NCBI GenBank assembly: GCA_034638255.1
Contig: JAWPGT010000106.1
Location: 1 to 63,182 of the forward strand
DNA length: 63,182 nucleotides
Direction of reading: 5' to 3'
Source of the DNA: Coprinus comatus
Lineage: Eukaryota; Basidiomycota; Agaricomycetes; Agaricales; Agaricaceae
The notes under the pieces were generated by a model. The model was not told where the DNA came from, did not search any database, and saw only the letters and a program-made list of their open reading frames with translations. The translations under genes and the position numbers were made by a program. This document shows, piece after piece, positions 46,988 to 59,164 of this stretch (positions are counted from its first letter, which is position 1; each line of letters starts with the position of its first letter).

Positions 46988-48300
46988 GTGACCAGCTGTG
47001 ACCAGGATCTTCAATTGCCCTCGTTGGCTCTTGCACCACGAATCATGCTCTACTCCAACATTCGACATAAACAAGATGTTCCAATGCTCTCAAACATAGT
47101 GTGTTCTGCACAAGGGCACCAGGATGAGTCTGGTACTCCTACCATTGAAAAGAAGGAAATCCACCCCTCGGAATGGTCCCTCGAAGACGACATCGAATAG
47201 CAGTTCTCTCTATTCATTGCTCATCTTCCTCACAGAAAACGAGAATCACGATTCACTTGAGGCACCCTCGACGAACTTGGCGCAACTCAAGACTGAAATC
47301 GGCATCTTGGCTATTAATAAACATGTCAGAATCGAAATGTTATTGCAGGCCTCTGTCATCCTCCTTCAGTCTCTTACTCTGACCATCTCGAGCTGCTCAT
47401 GCTCCAGCCTCCCATCACACCACTCTCTCAAGTACACTCAAGCACTTAGCCGCAGTTTCATTACCATTCATTCCCTGGAAACAATTCTCACACATAGTGA
47501 CATACTCTCACAGAGCTCTTTAGCAAATCCTTTGTGTTTCACAGGTGGAAATAATGTATTTGTCTATCCTAACGGAAATGGAAATGGAAACATACTCAAT
47601 GCCATTATGCTACTTGGTTCTGCTAGTGGTTTCATCTCGAGTCCTGCATTTGGTAGGGAATCCATTAGCAGATGTAAATGAATGGGGTAACAGAAGTGTA
47701 AATGGGAATGGAAGTTGGTTTGGGTATTGCAAACGGCGGATTCTTGGTATGTTCTGTTTGTCTTCTATCTAATCTTTCTGGGGTCGACTAACATGTTAAA
47801 CAGAAGCCTAGAGTTACTCACCTCTCTTTATCACCTTCAGATGGCGCTTTAAAGGTTTCCGTCACTCTTGATGCATTAACCGCCTTGCAACCTAGACTTA
47901 TTCAAGAAGATACTGAGGATAGAGGTCATATGAGCGGATGGTGATGTTGTTCCTAAGAACATGAAGAGGAAATTATTCGGAAGGTCACAAGATTCGACTG
48001 GTTCATTATTTAGACTTTCTACAGACACGCCCTCTGTTGCATCGCCTATCTCTAAGGACTCTGAGGAGGATAAGAAGGGCAAGGAGAAGGATAAAGATTC
48101 AAATAGTGGTTCGAGTTTACGATATAGAAAGAGCAAGAAGAGTTTGGATTCTGGTAAGGGAAGCTAGATTGAGTATTTTCTGTGGTACTTTTGATGAATC
48201 GTTGGATAAGAATTGTAAACCCCCTCCAAGGTATGAGTGTCTTTTCTGGTGCTAAAACAGTGCTGATGATTCATTCCTTAGTACCGATGATGATCATGTA
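46988..48300 (+). other. Unresolved coding-like region, possibly a decayed gene
   Basis: Several plus-strand frames look coding but do not join: QGHQDESGTPTIEKKEIHP up to 47200, LEAPSTNLAQLKTEIGI with NPLCFTGGNNVFVYPNG up to 47681, KVSVTLDALTALQPRLIQ near 47850, and MKRKLFGRSQDSTGSLFRL to 48167 with a Lys/Asp/Ser-rich tail. A frame break lies near 47942, between GHMSGW and DVVPKNMKRK. I do not recognise the product. A multi-exon gene with unseen introns or a pseudogene are both possible. Confidence 0.3.
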
Positions 48301-49553
48301 ACTATATACGAGAAAACGTCCATGTTCAGCCGACTACACTCAGGGAGTACGTTCTTCCACACCTAAAATTGGCCCGGGATCGAGTGGGGGCCTCCCGTTG
48401 AATGAAGCATTCATGGTTATCGTTTTCGTTGGTCTTGGCATGCAGCTACATGCATACACTGCATGAACGTTCATTCCTTACGATCCAACCCTTCTGTTAC
48501 CCTCCCTACACACCACAAATACGAACCCATTCACCCTTCTTCCCTTCCTATTCCCTACTGTTATCTAAATTGCATGACTATCACATCCTGGGACTCAAAA
48601 TAAAGCATTCTGTTATCATCCAATTCACAACTTTAATGTTCATTCCTTTTTCCTGTGTGTTTGGGTGCAATTTGCACATCAGGTTGACAGGACGATTTTG
48701 GCCCAAGTTACAATAGGAAATGAAGGTTTCCCATTGTAGGATTAGGTCTGCGGATGTAGTGTTATTGGAGCTCTTGAGTCTTGATGCCAACTTGCAGGCT
48801 CCTTATCCAGTCGAGAACATTTGGAGCTTCAGCCTTTGTTTGCTCAACTCTCGCCATCTCGCTCGTCAATTGAGGTTCATTCGTTTACCTCGTCATTGAA
48901 GACATCACCGGATTCGTAGGAATTTCTTGCTTAACCGTCGGGAAGAAGATCGAGGCTGGGCACTCCTGTGGTTGATGGACTGGTAGTGTCAGGCACTGAT
49001 GAGATTATGAATGCCCTTATGTCATACTTACTCTCGCAGCCTCTCATATCCGCAACTTCAGTCATTGAACTGGCAACCTCAGGTATCATGATAAACCAGA
49101 TAGGTTTTTGAATATCGAGTTGGAGGAGTTGTAACCGCATTTTAGATCACTTGATCAAGTGAAGTTTTGAAGCTGGGAGTTGGGTAATATCACGAGTACT
49201 CCAACATTTAATAAACTGCGTGATATATTTCTCAAAAGCAAATACTAAACCACCCACACCGTCGGAATGTACTCGTTGAGGATGCTGTGGCCCCTTCCCC
49301 CAGTGAAACACCCAATCGTTATTCGGTTTCCCCTTTCGTTTGATAGACTTTTTCAGGAGAAATCCTTCTGATTTGGCCTTGAATACTCCAACATCTAGGA
49401 AAGTATATGTCTCGGTCTAATTTTCAACTGGCCTTTCCTTGGTCGATAAAAGGCTGAGAGTTCCTTCAAGTGATTTCCCCCAGAATATCTTTATTCTACA
49501 TCCAGACTTTCTTCACGCCGTCAACACTCAACGTGATCTATATCTCATTTTTT
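48301..49553. other. Intergenic region, no gene seen
   Basis: No supported ORF. The last 330 bp belong to the segmental duplication and hold the promoter of the small membrane-protein gene. Confidence 0.45.
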
Positions 49554-50385
49554 ATGGCACCTGTTTTCAACTACGAAAACTCGACCACGACGTCAGCAAC
49601 ACTTACCTCAACTATACCAACTGGTACGTCTACTATTAATACTCCATGTCTCAATGTTAATCCCATTCTCTTAGAATCCACTCCGACTTTTACAGCAGAA
49701 GTCACACAAGCAGTACCGGTTCTAAAGGCCATACCCACATGGGTGTATGTCCTCATTGCGCTCTTCTTCCTTTTCATCATGATATTTGTTTTTGTTATCT
49801 TCAAATATTGGCGTACAATTCGGACCACGGTGGAGACTTCTTGGAGGAGGAGAAAGGAGTTGTCAATGTGGAAGGGAGTAGAGGAAGGACGTAGAGAGAA
49901 ATTGGTGGATGCTCTACAGAAATTGGAGGGTAGACAAAGGAGGGAGAATGACGAGATTAGAGAGAAAGAGTTTTGGGGAGATGTTGAATATATACCTGAT
50001 CCCACATCTTCATTGATTCTCCAATCACAGGTATGTTTCATACTCGAAACTAATAGTATTCGCTGATTAATTGTTTTTTGTTTTTGTTTTTGTTTTTTTG
50101 AAGGATTGGGGTCGTATGTACAGGGCAGGAATTCTTGCCAAACTCAAGACATTAGACGACCAACCTCCGGTTTCGCACTTTGGAGGAATTAGGCCTCCAG
50201 AGTTGGTTGTTCCGGAAAGAGCGTTGGTGAGGGAATCTTGGCCGGTTATAGATTTCCCTTTGGAATATCGTTCAATGCCTATTTTTTAATGATTTTTTTT
50301 TTGTCTACACTGCTACATTGTTTGTTTCAAGTCATAGAATTTTATTTGAGGAATATTCATATATTTTACGGTGTGAGAATTGGAA
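49220..50385 (+). repeat. Segmental duplication, copy 2 (about 1.1 kb)
   Basis: Counterpart of 43300-44430, direct orientation, about 5.9 kb apart, with the HAD gene between them. It ends near 50385, just before NACHT-derived sequence begins. Confidence 0.85.
49554..50289 (+). CDS. Small single-pass membrane protein, copy 2, intact
   Basis: Exons 49554-49623, 49675-50030 and 50104-50289 give 203 residues. The ectodomain is short and Thr-rich (MAPVFNYENSTTTSAT, TPTFTAEVTQAVPVLKAIP). One membrane helix follows (VYVLIALFFLFIMIFVFVI), then a basic helical cytosolic segment (SWRRRKELSMWKGVEEGRR, EKLVDALQKLEGRQRRE) and a C-terminal exon DWGRMYRAGILAKLKTLDD ending ESWPVIDFPLEYRSMPIF. No signal peptide, so topology with the N-terminus outside is an inference from charge. 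The 51-nt intron 1 has no stop and is a multiple of three, so its retention would also give a protein. No known family recognised; two damaged paralogues lie in this window. Confidence 0.75.
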
Positions 50386-50424
50386 AGTTAATGGGTATGC
50401 TAACTTTACCATAGCCGTGTTGAA

Positions 50425-50700
50425 AAAACGCAGTTCTATTCATAGGTTGAATTCCGTGCTATGCTACTCGTATAAGTCTGAGTACAACGACTTATCTGAA
50501 GTTGAACATGACTCTTTTGTGAACTATCTAGAGGATGAATCTCGCTCTGGCCCATTTTTTATTGCACGCGACAGTGCAAGGAAAGAATATGACTCATGTT
50601 TTCATCGGATCCTGCATGAAGTCATGGACAGTGAGTTACTGATCAAATCTCAAGTCACCATGAAGTTTAAATTGTTTCTCTTACTCACGCGTTCATTAGA
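50425..50700 (+). pseudogene. C-terminal remnant of a NACHT gene
   Basis: Encodes HRLNSVLCYSYKSEYNDL and VEHDSFVNYLEDESRSGPF, matching the end of the intact NACHT gene at 62870-63040, then non-coding bases matching 63045-63093. The nucleotide-binding part is absent. It begins right where the small membrane-protein duplication ends. Confidence 0.8.
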
Positions 50701-51069
50701 GTCGAGTACCGGGCAATGCGACGATGGGAGAACGTGAGTGCTCACCCATTGTGCATCTGGGTGAATGTAGGTACTAGGGGTTGGAGGGAGGGCAATTTGA
50801 AGATTTTGAAGAACAAGGGTAAGAGCGGGATGACGATAGAGGTCAAGGTATGTGAAGGAGTTGGTATGGATCTGGCGCATCCACATTCGCAGATGCTTTA
50901 CTGATGAACACTGTTGAACAGCATCACGTCCTCCACATTCCCTCTCTAAGTCAGATGTAAGATAGAAATATTACTGCTCAGTATTAAAATACTTCCGAAT
51001 GCATCTAAGGCAATAAAGCCGGCACATGAGTTATACTGTGTGTTATTTCCCGATTGTTAAACAACTTAC

Positions 51070-53035
51070 TAGGGATATCCTGGGAAGATTGGAGACGGGG
51101 AAATTTTCCTGTGTATCCACGTAAAATATTTATAGATCCCGCACAGCATCATGATCCCTTCACAGGTCAGTCTTCTACTTCTCAGCTCTGACCACTGCTC
51201 TGTTAACGGGATTCTTAGATGCCTCTACCATACTACGACCAGAGTCTCGCTCATGGCCATGACACGCCTAAAGTTCGCACATGTTTAGCTGTGAACCTCT
51301 GCTAGGGAATGAAAATTTATACGCCAGCTACCCTTCAAGTAAGTATCGTTTGTCTACACCAATGGTAGTATATTTCCCCCTCTCAACTACGTACCACAAG
51401 CACCAACTCTAACTTGTCCGAACATAATCAACCGCTGCTACAGTGGACTTTAAACTGGATTACCCATGCCTTCACACTTGAGAGGAGGCCATTCCTTTGG
51501 CTGAAAGGCCCAGCCGGTGTGGGGAAATCTGATACTATCCGGGCTATTTCGAACTCAATCAGTCACTCTGGAAGGTTTCGAGGAGCGTCATTCTTCTTTT
51601 CAAGGGAAACTGAAGAGCACAGTGACTCTCGACAACTTTTTGTCTTGCTCGTCGAGTTCAGGTAGGGCAACTAGTAAATAAATAATATATTGGCTTCCTG
51701 TAGACTGACACTTTGAGTGTATGGGAGAGGTGACCACGTCGTGCAACTGGTATTGTGGTAATACTAAGGGAAGAGCACAACGTGGTCGAGCCTGGCGATG
51801 CGACGGGAGAACGACAGCGGCTCACTGGTCGTTCAGGAGTCGCACCTAGTGTCAATCCGAGGGAGGTGGGAGGGTAAATAAAATGATGAAGCAACGAGAT
51901 GTTGCATTCATATGGAGTGGTATGGAGGGATCAGACAGGTAAGTACGCGTGAACAGTGACGCGCTGTTGCAATTAGATCACGTGAATCTCCTTTCAAGAC
52001 ATCGCATCTGACGCTGTGCGTCAGATCCTCCACTCACAATCGCTGACCAACTGGGCACCTATTTCCCTTCGTATCACACGTATTTTTCACTTCCGAATTG
52101 AACAAAAATCCCAGGTTCTCTCAACAACCAATTCAAACTCGATTCAATCGCGTCGTAGTCCAACCATTTGTTACAGGACGGATAGACACCACATTTCCCA
52201 TTATCATACTCATTGATAGACTAGATGAATGTCGAAATGAACAGGATCAGTGCCGGATCATTGGACTTATTTCGTTTTTGGTGCAGTGTGCTACCCTATC
52301 TCACCCATCCTCTGGATTATCAACAGCCATCCGCAGCCGCATCTGCTTAGAACGTTTTCGCTACCAATCATCCAACCAAGTTACAAGACAGAAGAAATAC
52401 CCACGGGTTCCGATGAAGCCACGACGACTCGGCGGTACGATTATTACTTTGGTCACTTGGGTTCAGTCGCGAGTGTGAGCACACAATATAGTGAGTCTGG
52501 TCCATCTTACATTGGCTTATACATACTCACAACCACTGTCAATTATTTTTCCTCCAATGCTATGGTTCAACATCAGTAGGAATTCTGGATATTTAATATC
52601 AAACAGTCAGCCAGTAATAGCTCCTTCCGAGGCACAGTTCATTGTATCTTATCGGTGACTGATGGCATCTTCCAGATTTATAAGTAGGAGGGCATCGTAT
52701 ACTAGTAGTCACTTGTAGTTTACAATCGTTTGTGCCCGCCGGTAGCTTTTTCCAACTGGGTTTTTTAATGCACCCGAGCGGGTGAGTATATAGAACTTAT
52801 GTGGTCCAAACAATGTATTCATCACCATCGCTTACCAGCTACATGTGCGTTACCTGCCACACCGACAATATCTGTTGTCGAAGCTCATGAAAGCTTCCTA
52901 AACGATCAATGAAATCTTCTACTTTATCACCCAACCATTGTTCATATGAAGTCGCACTGTCACACTGTCATCATCTTGGATGGGAGCTTGACAAGTCCAA
53001 GGAGAAGAAAAGCACAGAGCGAAAGCATTGAATTC
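51070..53035 (+). pseudogene. Decayed copy of the tandem-NACHT gene
   Basis: Follows the order of the intact gene at 60360-62290: an upstream region with CACAGCATCATGATCCC, a first exon MPLPYYDQSLAHGHD, then QWTLNWITHAFT with an intact Walker A (LKGPAGVGKSD). The reading frame is lost at an inserted block (51648-52041). It resumes with the Walker B region PIIILIDRLDECRNEQ, then breaks again after SFLVQ because of added bases. Pieces of the second NACHT domain (TIAYQLHVRYLPHRQYLLS and FYFITQP) appear at 52815-52950, with the second Walker A missing. One base is also missing in exon 1 relative to the other copy. It cannot code for a working protein. Confidence 0.85.
51648..52041. mobile_element. 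394-bp insertion in the NACHT pseudogene
   Basis: Absent from the matching place in the copy at about 60948, where the bases before and after are contiguous. It runs from about TGCTCGTCGAG to CCACTCACA, so it can be read as TG...CA like a solo LTR. No target duplication is clear and no coding capacity is seen. A solo LTR is one possibility. Confidence 0.4.
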
Positions 53036-53179
53036 ACTAATCAAACTTCCTCATTTATACAAGTATAATTTTCTTAATATTAGTACGAATATGTGTGCAT
53101 GGTGGTACATGAATGGAAAAAAAGTACACCGAGGGAAAATTCCCATTAACAAAGAAATATCAACCGGTTAGACCAGAGT

Positions 53180-55223
53180 CTAAACGGAAACCCCATATTT
53201 ACGGTGCTTACTCTCACTTAGTAACCCTCTCCCCATCCCTTCTTCAATATCTACTCTCGATGGTGCAGTAGCCGAGAAAGAGGAATCCTGATCCTGATGA
53301 TCCTTCAATTCTGCTCCCTTGCCAGAATCTCCTTTCATAAGCTTGAGAGAGTGATCAATTAACATGTATATCAGGGAAAAGGGAGGGAGACAAGGTACGT
53401 ACTGCAACAAATAATGCAGAAAAAATAATCAGGGAAGTGCCAAACATTGATGATAGAGTGGGGCTTGTATGGAAGAATATCCGTTCAAAAATTGTTGCGA
53501 ATACGATCTAATAAAAATAAGTTTATCAGGTTCGTTTTATTGCTTGTGTCGAAGTATGGGCAATGTAGAAGGAGCAGCATATACTTACTTGAGTGTAAAT
53601 AGCCATTGAACCTCTACCAACAGCTTCTCGTGCAAGACCCATCGTGAGTAAAACCTGTAAGTTTTTTTTGCAAAAAAAAAAAAAAGAGTTTAGTTGTGTT
53701 TTTTTTTCTAGAATCATACCGACTCCTCGAATAAACGTAGTACGTGTGTTTGAATATAAAGGAAGGAGTTGGGATGACACCTTGAATGTACAGTACAATA
53801 CCTGAGCTGCAAAACCGAATATACCAAACATAAATAACACAGCTATCCAAGTGACTTGAGTGGGTATAACGAATGATTGCTTGGTGATTACCATTCTATA
53901 AAATATTGTAGTTGAACAGTGTTCTAGGACTTTTCAATTGTGCGTGCGGAGTGGTGTTACATACCCGATAGTTGCGACAACGACGGATTGTGAAGAGAAC
54001 ATAACGAGTGCATGAAGAGGATGTGCACGTTTACCAATTGCTCTTAGTGCAGTGTCTGTGTATACAGCAAGAATCGTCAATTTCTGGTGGGAGGAAGTTG
54101 ATGGATCGATCATCGGAAAGACTTACATGCACCAGTAGCACCCAGCACTCCAATAAGTGCGACACTTGGAAAGAGAATTGTTAATTTAGTTGAAAGAGTA
54201 ATGACATTATAGTGGACGTACAAGACAGCAAGCATCCGTTTTTCGGCATTAACCTCTTGAAGAAGTCGAAGTCCTTCACCCAAATGTGGGATAACAACGG
54301 GATCACCTCCACGACCGAATAAGAGAGGTGGACGAGCAATAAGCATAACGCCAAAAAGACTAAAAACTATTAATGAAATTCGCAGTCAGCATGTATTTGA
54401 ATGATGCAGATGAAAGAGATAGAGACTTACTCCCAGCAACAGCTTGTCTATAGCTCAACTTTTCTCCTAAAAACAGGGCTCCAGAAAGTGCGGAACATAA
54501 AGGAGAAAGAAAAGTGAGGACAGTGGCATCTGAAAGTGAGAGATATTGAAGTGAAAAGTAGATTCCGAGCATGCCGAAGAACCTGTTAGTCATATTGTTA
54601 GTGCTGCATACACCACCTTTAACGAGAAAGTTTAAACGTACCCGGCGGAGCCACGAAATACAAGTAGTAGACGAACGCCTTTAGGACCAATGAATGGATC
54701 AGGTACACCAGTGGCTAACCTATATTTGTTGTGTGATAAAAAAGTTCATTATATTAACTATCTTTGAAGACGAATAATCGTAAACGGAACTTACATGTAA
54801 GTAATTGAACAGATATAGGTGATTCCCTGCCACCACCTGTGAAATTGAAATATATGAGATCAAAGATTGGCATACCATTCGGACCAGGACGAGCTATGGT
54901 GAATGCAATACAAATACATTAGTATTAACGTCAACCCATAGACGCCAAGCAAGAGAGCATACTTGTAAGGGAGATATAGGAGTATCTATGCCATTCAACG
55001 TTTTTGCTGAAAGATTCATAAATGTAAAGAATATCTGGGATGCGACGATCAACAGCAATCCAGTATTCCTCTCTCGAAACTCTCTGAACCCTCTCGATAC
55101 CCTATACCACCTTAAACATTGTTGTCGTTTTAGTTCATGCTCATGTTCGTCGTCCGTCGTAATTGAATCGCGGTCGTGCTCAGGATTTAGCTGAGTATAT
55201 GCATAAGTGGCAGAGGATGACAT
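53180..55223 (-). CDS. EamA/DMT-family membrane transporter (SLC35G-like)
   Basis: Start MSSSATYAYTQLNPE (55223); exon 1 ends at 54963 (PISPLQ). Short exons follow: LVLVRM, GITYICSITYM, VPDPFIGPKGVRLLLVFRG, FFGMLGIYFSLQYLSLSDA with TVLTFLSPLCSALSGALFL, and LFGVMLIARPPLLFG. Later exons include VTWIAVLFMFGIFGFAAQ, MGLAREAVGRGSMAIYTQ, IVFATIFERIFFH and a final cytosolic tail from LMKGDSGKGAEL to HRKYGVSV. Repeated hydrophobic helices with GEKLSYRQ between two EamA halves fit a ten-helix drug/metabolite transporter. Substrate unknown; relatives sit in the plasma membrane or Golgi. All introns seen are short GT-AG and no break is visible. It lies between the NACHT pseudogene and STN1. Confidence 0.85.
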
Positions 55224-57069
55224 TTTCGTGAATGTTTAGATGATGTTGGGAGCACTTGACAGTGGATAGATATAGGTTACTATAGCTATATGAGTGCCCT
55301 TCAGCTCCATACTCACTGACTGTTCATGAGTTATGTTACTTTCGGCTAATTCGTTGAAAACAGCGAAAACTTGCTTCTATCGGTGAGAAACCACCGGACA
55401 CATGGTACATGTTCCGTAATCTAATAAGTTTCATTAATAAACACTATATAGGATAAGACAACGGAGAACATACTGGATTCTGCTGTGTAGTTGAAACAAT
55501 GAGAAAAACGTATGATTCTCCCGAAGGATCAAAAGAGTAATATCAATCTATTAATAGCACAAGGAGCAAGGCAGGAGCAAGGTAAATATAATTTGAGCAT
55601 ATATACAACGTAATTTTATTATTGAACCTGGGCATGGGATGGTAAGTAGTTCTAGCAATACAAATATAATGGACACTCGGAACGAATGCCCATACAGATA
55701 TTCATGTCACACACCCATATTTAAACATCCTCTCGGCTCGGCGGCCATAGCAGAAAAGCTACCCTCAACAAATTGCCCCGTACTAGTCTCTTTGGGTTAC
55801 GATCCTCACCCAACCCCGATTGGTATACTTCAACTCAACTGCATACTTGCTATATTTATTCTCTTTATCTTATTAGTACTTTGTACTCTCGACTTCGATT
55901 AGGCTATTTCTATCATGATGTCACTTTTCCATTTAACTATCATTGACGTTGCCTACGGAAAGACTTCAGCACTGACGTCTTGTCAATGATTATCCACTAT
56001 ATTTCCCAGGAATTTTATATCGTACACTAGCTACCTAATGGCTTATCCTTATCCTTATCTTTATCAATCTCGGTTAACCCTTCCAAACACCCATTTCCTA
56101 CGCGAGCGGAGCATAAAAATTCACTCCAATACAGTATATTCACTATCATCGAAGCAGTGAGCAGCACCGGCAAACAAGATAAAGTGCGAAGTTCGAACAT
56201 ACTTATCGGTACATACAATGCAGTACATGCACAACCCACCTCAACATATCCACAAGCTTCTATTATTGCTCCCTCAAAGAAGCCATCAGGGTATTTCTTC
56301 AGGAAATGGCCTGACCCTACTCCTTGCTCAACCACATCGTCTCAACTACATCTAATTTGGGCTTGAAGGGCTGATCGACAATCATATATGTCCGGAACCG
56401 GGATGGGTGATGGCAATTATCAACCTCCTTCTGAAAATCTCGGCTATCGCTTAGCCCGCCACTTTGGCATTTCCAAAGGAGAATTGAGCACATAGTGATA
56501 TATGGAGCTGGGAGTGGTGGATCGGATGATAGACAAACAGATTCTTCAATGAGTATTAATACTAGGGATACCAGTTCGTACCGCCAATAAGCTTCTAGGA
56601 GGTCGGGAGTCGGAGAGCTATGTGCATTCAAGGGTTTAAGTGAGGAGGGGTAAGAGTGGTTTCGTAAGCTGAAGGAATCACGAAAAATAGGCAACCTGAA
56701 CAGCGAACAATGGATGTACTCATTTGACGGACTATGCCAGTAACTACTTTGGGCACGGGCAAGGGAATACGATAAATACTATACATACATGTATAAGATT
56801 AATGCGTAAAACATGTTGATATCAAAGAAATGCAAATGCAACAAAAAATAACAGACCAAGAAATCAAAATTCCCAAACTGATCCTCGCAACACAGTGCCA
56901 CACCTTCCACCTTTACTTAATTTTTCATCCTTTACTCCGTCAAAAGCCACCTGTCACCAACAGCTTTCCACGTCACCTTCTCTCTTTCCATCCACTCCAA
57001 AGCATCCCCAACATTCCATTCTCCAATATACGTCCACCTATCATCTCTTTTTATATATGCCAAAATCTC
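55224..57069. other. Intergenic region, no supported gene
   Basis: 1.8 kb without a recognisable coding region. Short frames on both strands (for example 56027-56335 minus) have no domain or exon chain to support them. Confidence 0.45.
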
Positions 57070-58808
57070 TCATAAAAGACACTTTCTTTTACGTCCTTCC
57101 CACAAACTAATACTTCCATCTCTCAGTATTTCACAAATTGCATATTGGAATAATCGTTTTTTCTTCGAGGCAAGTGATGCTTTGCTCATTTTGAATAAGG
57201 AAGACGATAATTGGGATTTCGATCTCGATGAAGATGCCAACGAGAAAGAGGACAAGGCCTTCGTAGATCTCGAACTTGAATTCGGATCGACAGTTCCTTG
57301 CTCTTTTTGTTGTTTAATCATTTCTCGAGCTTTTTGTTTAACCACTCGTTTCGCCATAAGAGATAATCCAAGTATACTGAGATACGACAATGTGAATCCT
57401 TGATACGTCTTTTGACCATTCTTCGTCTTCGTAGATTTCGTGGTAGGTTTAGGAATATAATGTTTATCTTTCGGTCGAGGAGTCATATTGTTATCGCGTT
57501 CGAATCCGTATCCGTATTGACTTGACATTGATGTCGGTTTTAATTTTGATGTTGATGCTTTCGAAGGCGTCGGAGACATATTTCGACCCAATTGATTACT
57601 TGGGAGAAAGCTCATGTCCTACTCGGTATCCAAAAAAGCATTATCAATGAAGTGTTTGACATATAATCGAAATGCAGTAGTCGTTAGATTATGGGAACGT
57701 AGTCGCGAAGGGTGTCGTAGTTTATGAGGTGACTGTAGTTAACAAAGAAGGAAAGAAATAATCAGTATTTTAAATTAAAGGTGTGGTAGAGGATTTACCT
57801 GGAAGATAGGATTGGGTTTGATAGGACTTGGTGGAATAAGCGCAGACAGTTCATACGCCTGTTCACTTGGACAAGCACCACCTTTTCTGGATCTCCTTTC
57901 ATTTTCACTATGTGATTCTTGATGATGTACAAGAGAAGAAATAACAAAAGGTCCGGGTCTTGAATAACACGTCTCATGTAGGTTTAGTCTTCCAATATTT
58001 CAGCTGTTCGCCGAGATTTGAAGCAGCTGCCTCAAATGAGTAAAACAAATAAAGCACAATGTCCCGTTAATCACGTACATGGTTGATCAACCAAAACCGC
58101 TCCCATTTCCAACTTCCTAACAACCCTCCCTACAACTTTAATAACTCCTCCAATTCGGGTGATGGGTCTTAAAAGGGGTAAAGGGTTCGGAGTTTTCTGA
58201 GGTGCCAAAGTCTTAATCATAGTCATAGTTTTTCGTGGCTGTTTTTGACATGGTGTATATACACATTCAATTACAGATGTTCCATCGTCCACTACAGAAT
58301 CATGTTTAGTGATATTATTTTATAAGACTTACTACTAATGACAAGATAAGAAGGGACATACCAGTATAGATAATTTTCCTCTCAAACACTTGAATACCAA
58401 CAGGTGCACATACCTCTACCCTACGACACGGTACGCTTCCCAGAAAATAGAAATCAAAATCTAAAGAAATAAATTCAAACATTCAAACATGGGGAGGGAG
58501 GAGAATTGAACCAACTATCTCGAGCTTCAGACATGACCAAAGCATCTGACAAAACATTTAGCAATCGAAGCAGAATTCAACGTCCATTCCCATAATTCCT
58601 TCGATGAATGTTGATAAGGGATATCCAGTTTTACGTTCTCGTTCTTGTCAACGTTGGGGTTATCGTAGGTATGGGTATGGTTGTCTCCCAAAGACAAACA
58701 TCTACGTTTCTTTGGTGACAATAATATGCTTCCGGTTCTTGAAAATTGCGCTTTCTTGGTATTCACGTTCGAATTCGAGTTGTTCGTTGTTATTATTACA
58801 GAGCTCAT
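57070..58808 (-). pseudogene. STN1: STN1-like telomere-capping OB-fold protein, frame-broken
   Basis: Likely start MSSVIITTNNSNSNV (58808). Before the OB fold comes ELWEWTLNSASIAKCFVR. After an intron, NFDFYFLGSVPCRRVEV and FERKIIYT join over another intron to VDDGTSVIECVYTP, the OB-fold core of STN1. The C-terminal half contains SPHKLRHPSRLRSHNL, FRLYVKHFID, GFTLSYLSILGL and KRLFQYAICEIL with GSISLWEG, matching the STN1 winged-helix region. STN1 works with TEN1 and CTC1-like partners on telomeric single-stranded DNA. Three defects are visible: two bases seem to be missing near 58545, two more near 57986, and TAG stands in frame at 57619-57621. Each of the two losses falls in a dinucleotide repeat. 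Assembly error or true loss cannot be told apart here. A MITE lies 79 bp upstream of the start. Confidence 0.75.
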
Positions 58809-58886
58809 GTATCGTATCCCCTCTGGATGTTGGTTGGAGAACCGGGTAGTGAGTAGTGTGAACTGTAAAGCGCGTAAAGCGACTAG

Positions 58887-59164
58887 CACTGGCTGTCGTT
58901 TACCCTTTTTCGTGGGATAAAAGGGTAAAGATATGTCAAAGATATTAATAATATCTATAACCATGTCCCATGCCTTATATAATAAAAGATTTTAAAAATA
59001 TTATTAGAAAAAACCCGAAAAAACGTAGGTTATGTTTATTTTCTCCAATATCTTTAAAATATATTTCACCATATAAGGCATGGGACATGGTTATAGATAT
59101 TATTAATATCTTTGGCATATCTTTACCCTTTTATCCCACGAAAAAGGGTAAACGACACCCAGTG
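58887..59164. mobile_element. 278-bp MITE with 94-bp terminal inverted repeats
   Basis: The left arm starts CACTGGCTGTCGTTTACCC and the right arm, reversed, starts CACTGGGTGTCGTTTACCC. The arms match over 94 bases with two mismatches and enclose about 90 AT-rich bases. The element is flanked on both sides by TAG (58884-58886 and 59165-59167), a 3-bp target duplication. Ends in CACTG with a 3-bp duplication fit the CACTA (CMC/EnSpm) group; PIF/Harbinger also makes 3-bp duplications but has different ends. No coding capacity, so it depends on a transposase elsewhere. Confidence 0.9.

Noticed and set aside
49571..50041. Minus-strand ORF of 156 codons over the small membrane-protein gene
   Set aside because: The plus-strand gene has conserved exons and a paralogue; the antisense frame is incidental.
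56027..56335. Hydrophobic minus-strand ORF
   Set aside because: No domain, neighbouring exon or start context; kept only as unannotated intergenic sequence.
58809..58964. Longer STN1 N-terminus starting MVIDIINIFDISL
   Set aside because: Those residues are encoded by the MITE arm and by sequence between it and the gene, so the start at 58808 is preferred.
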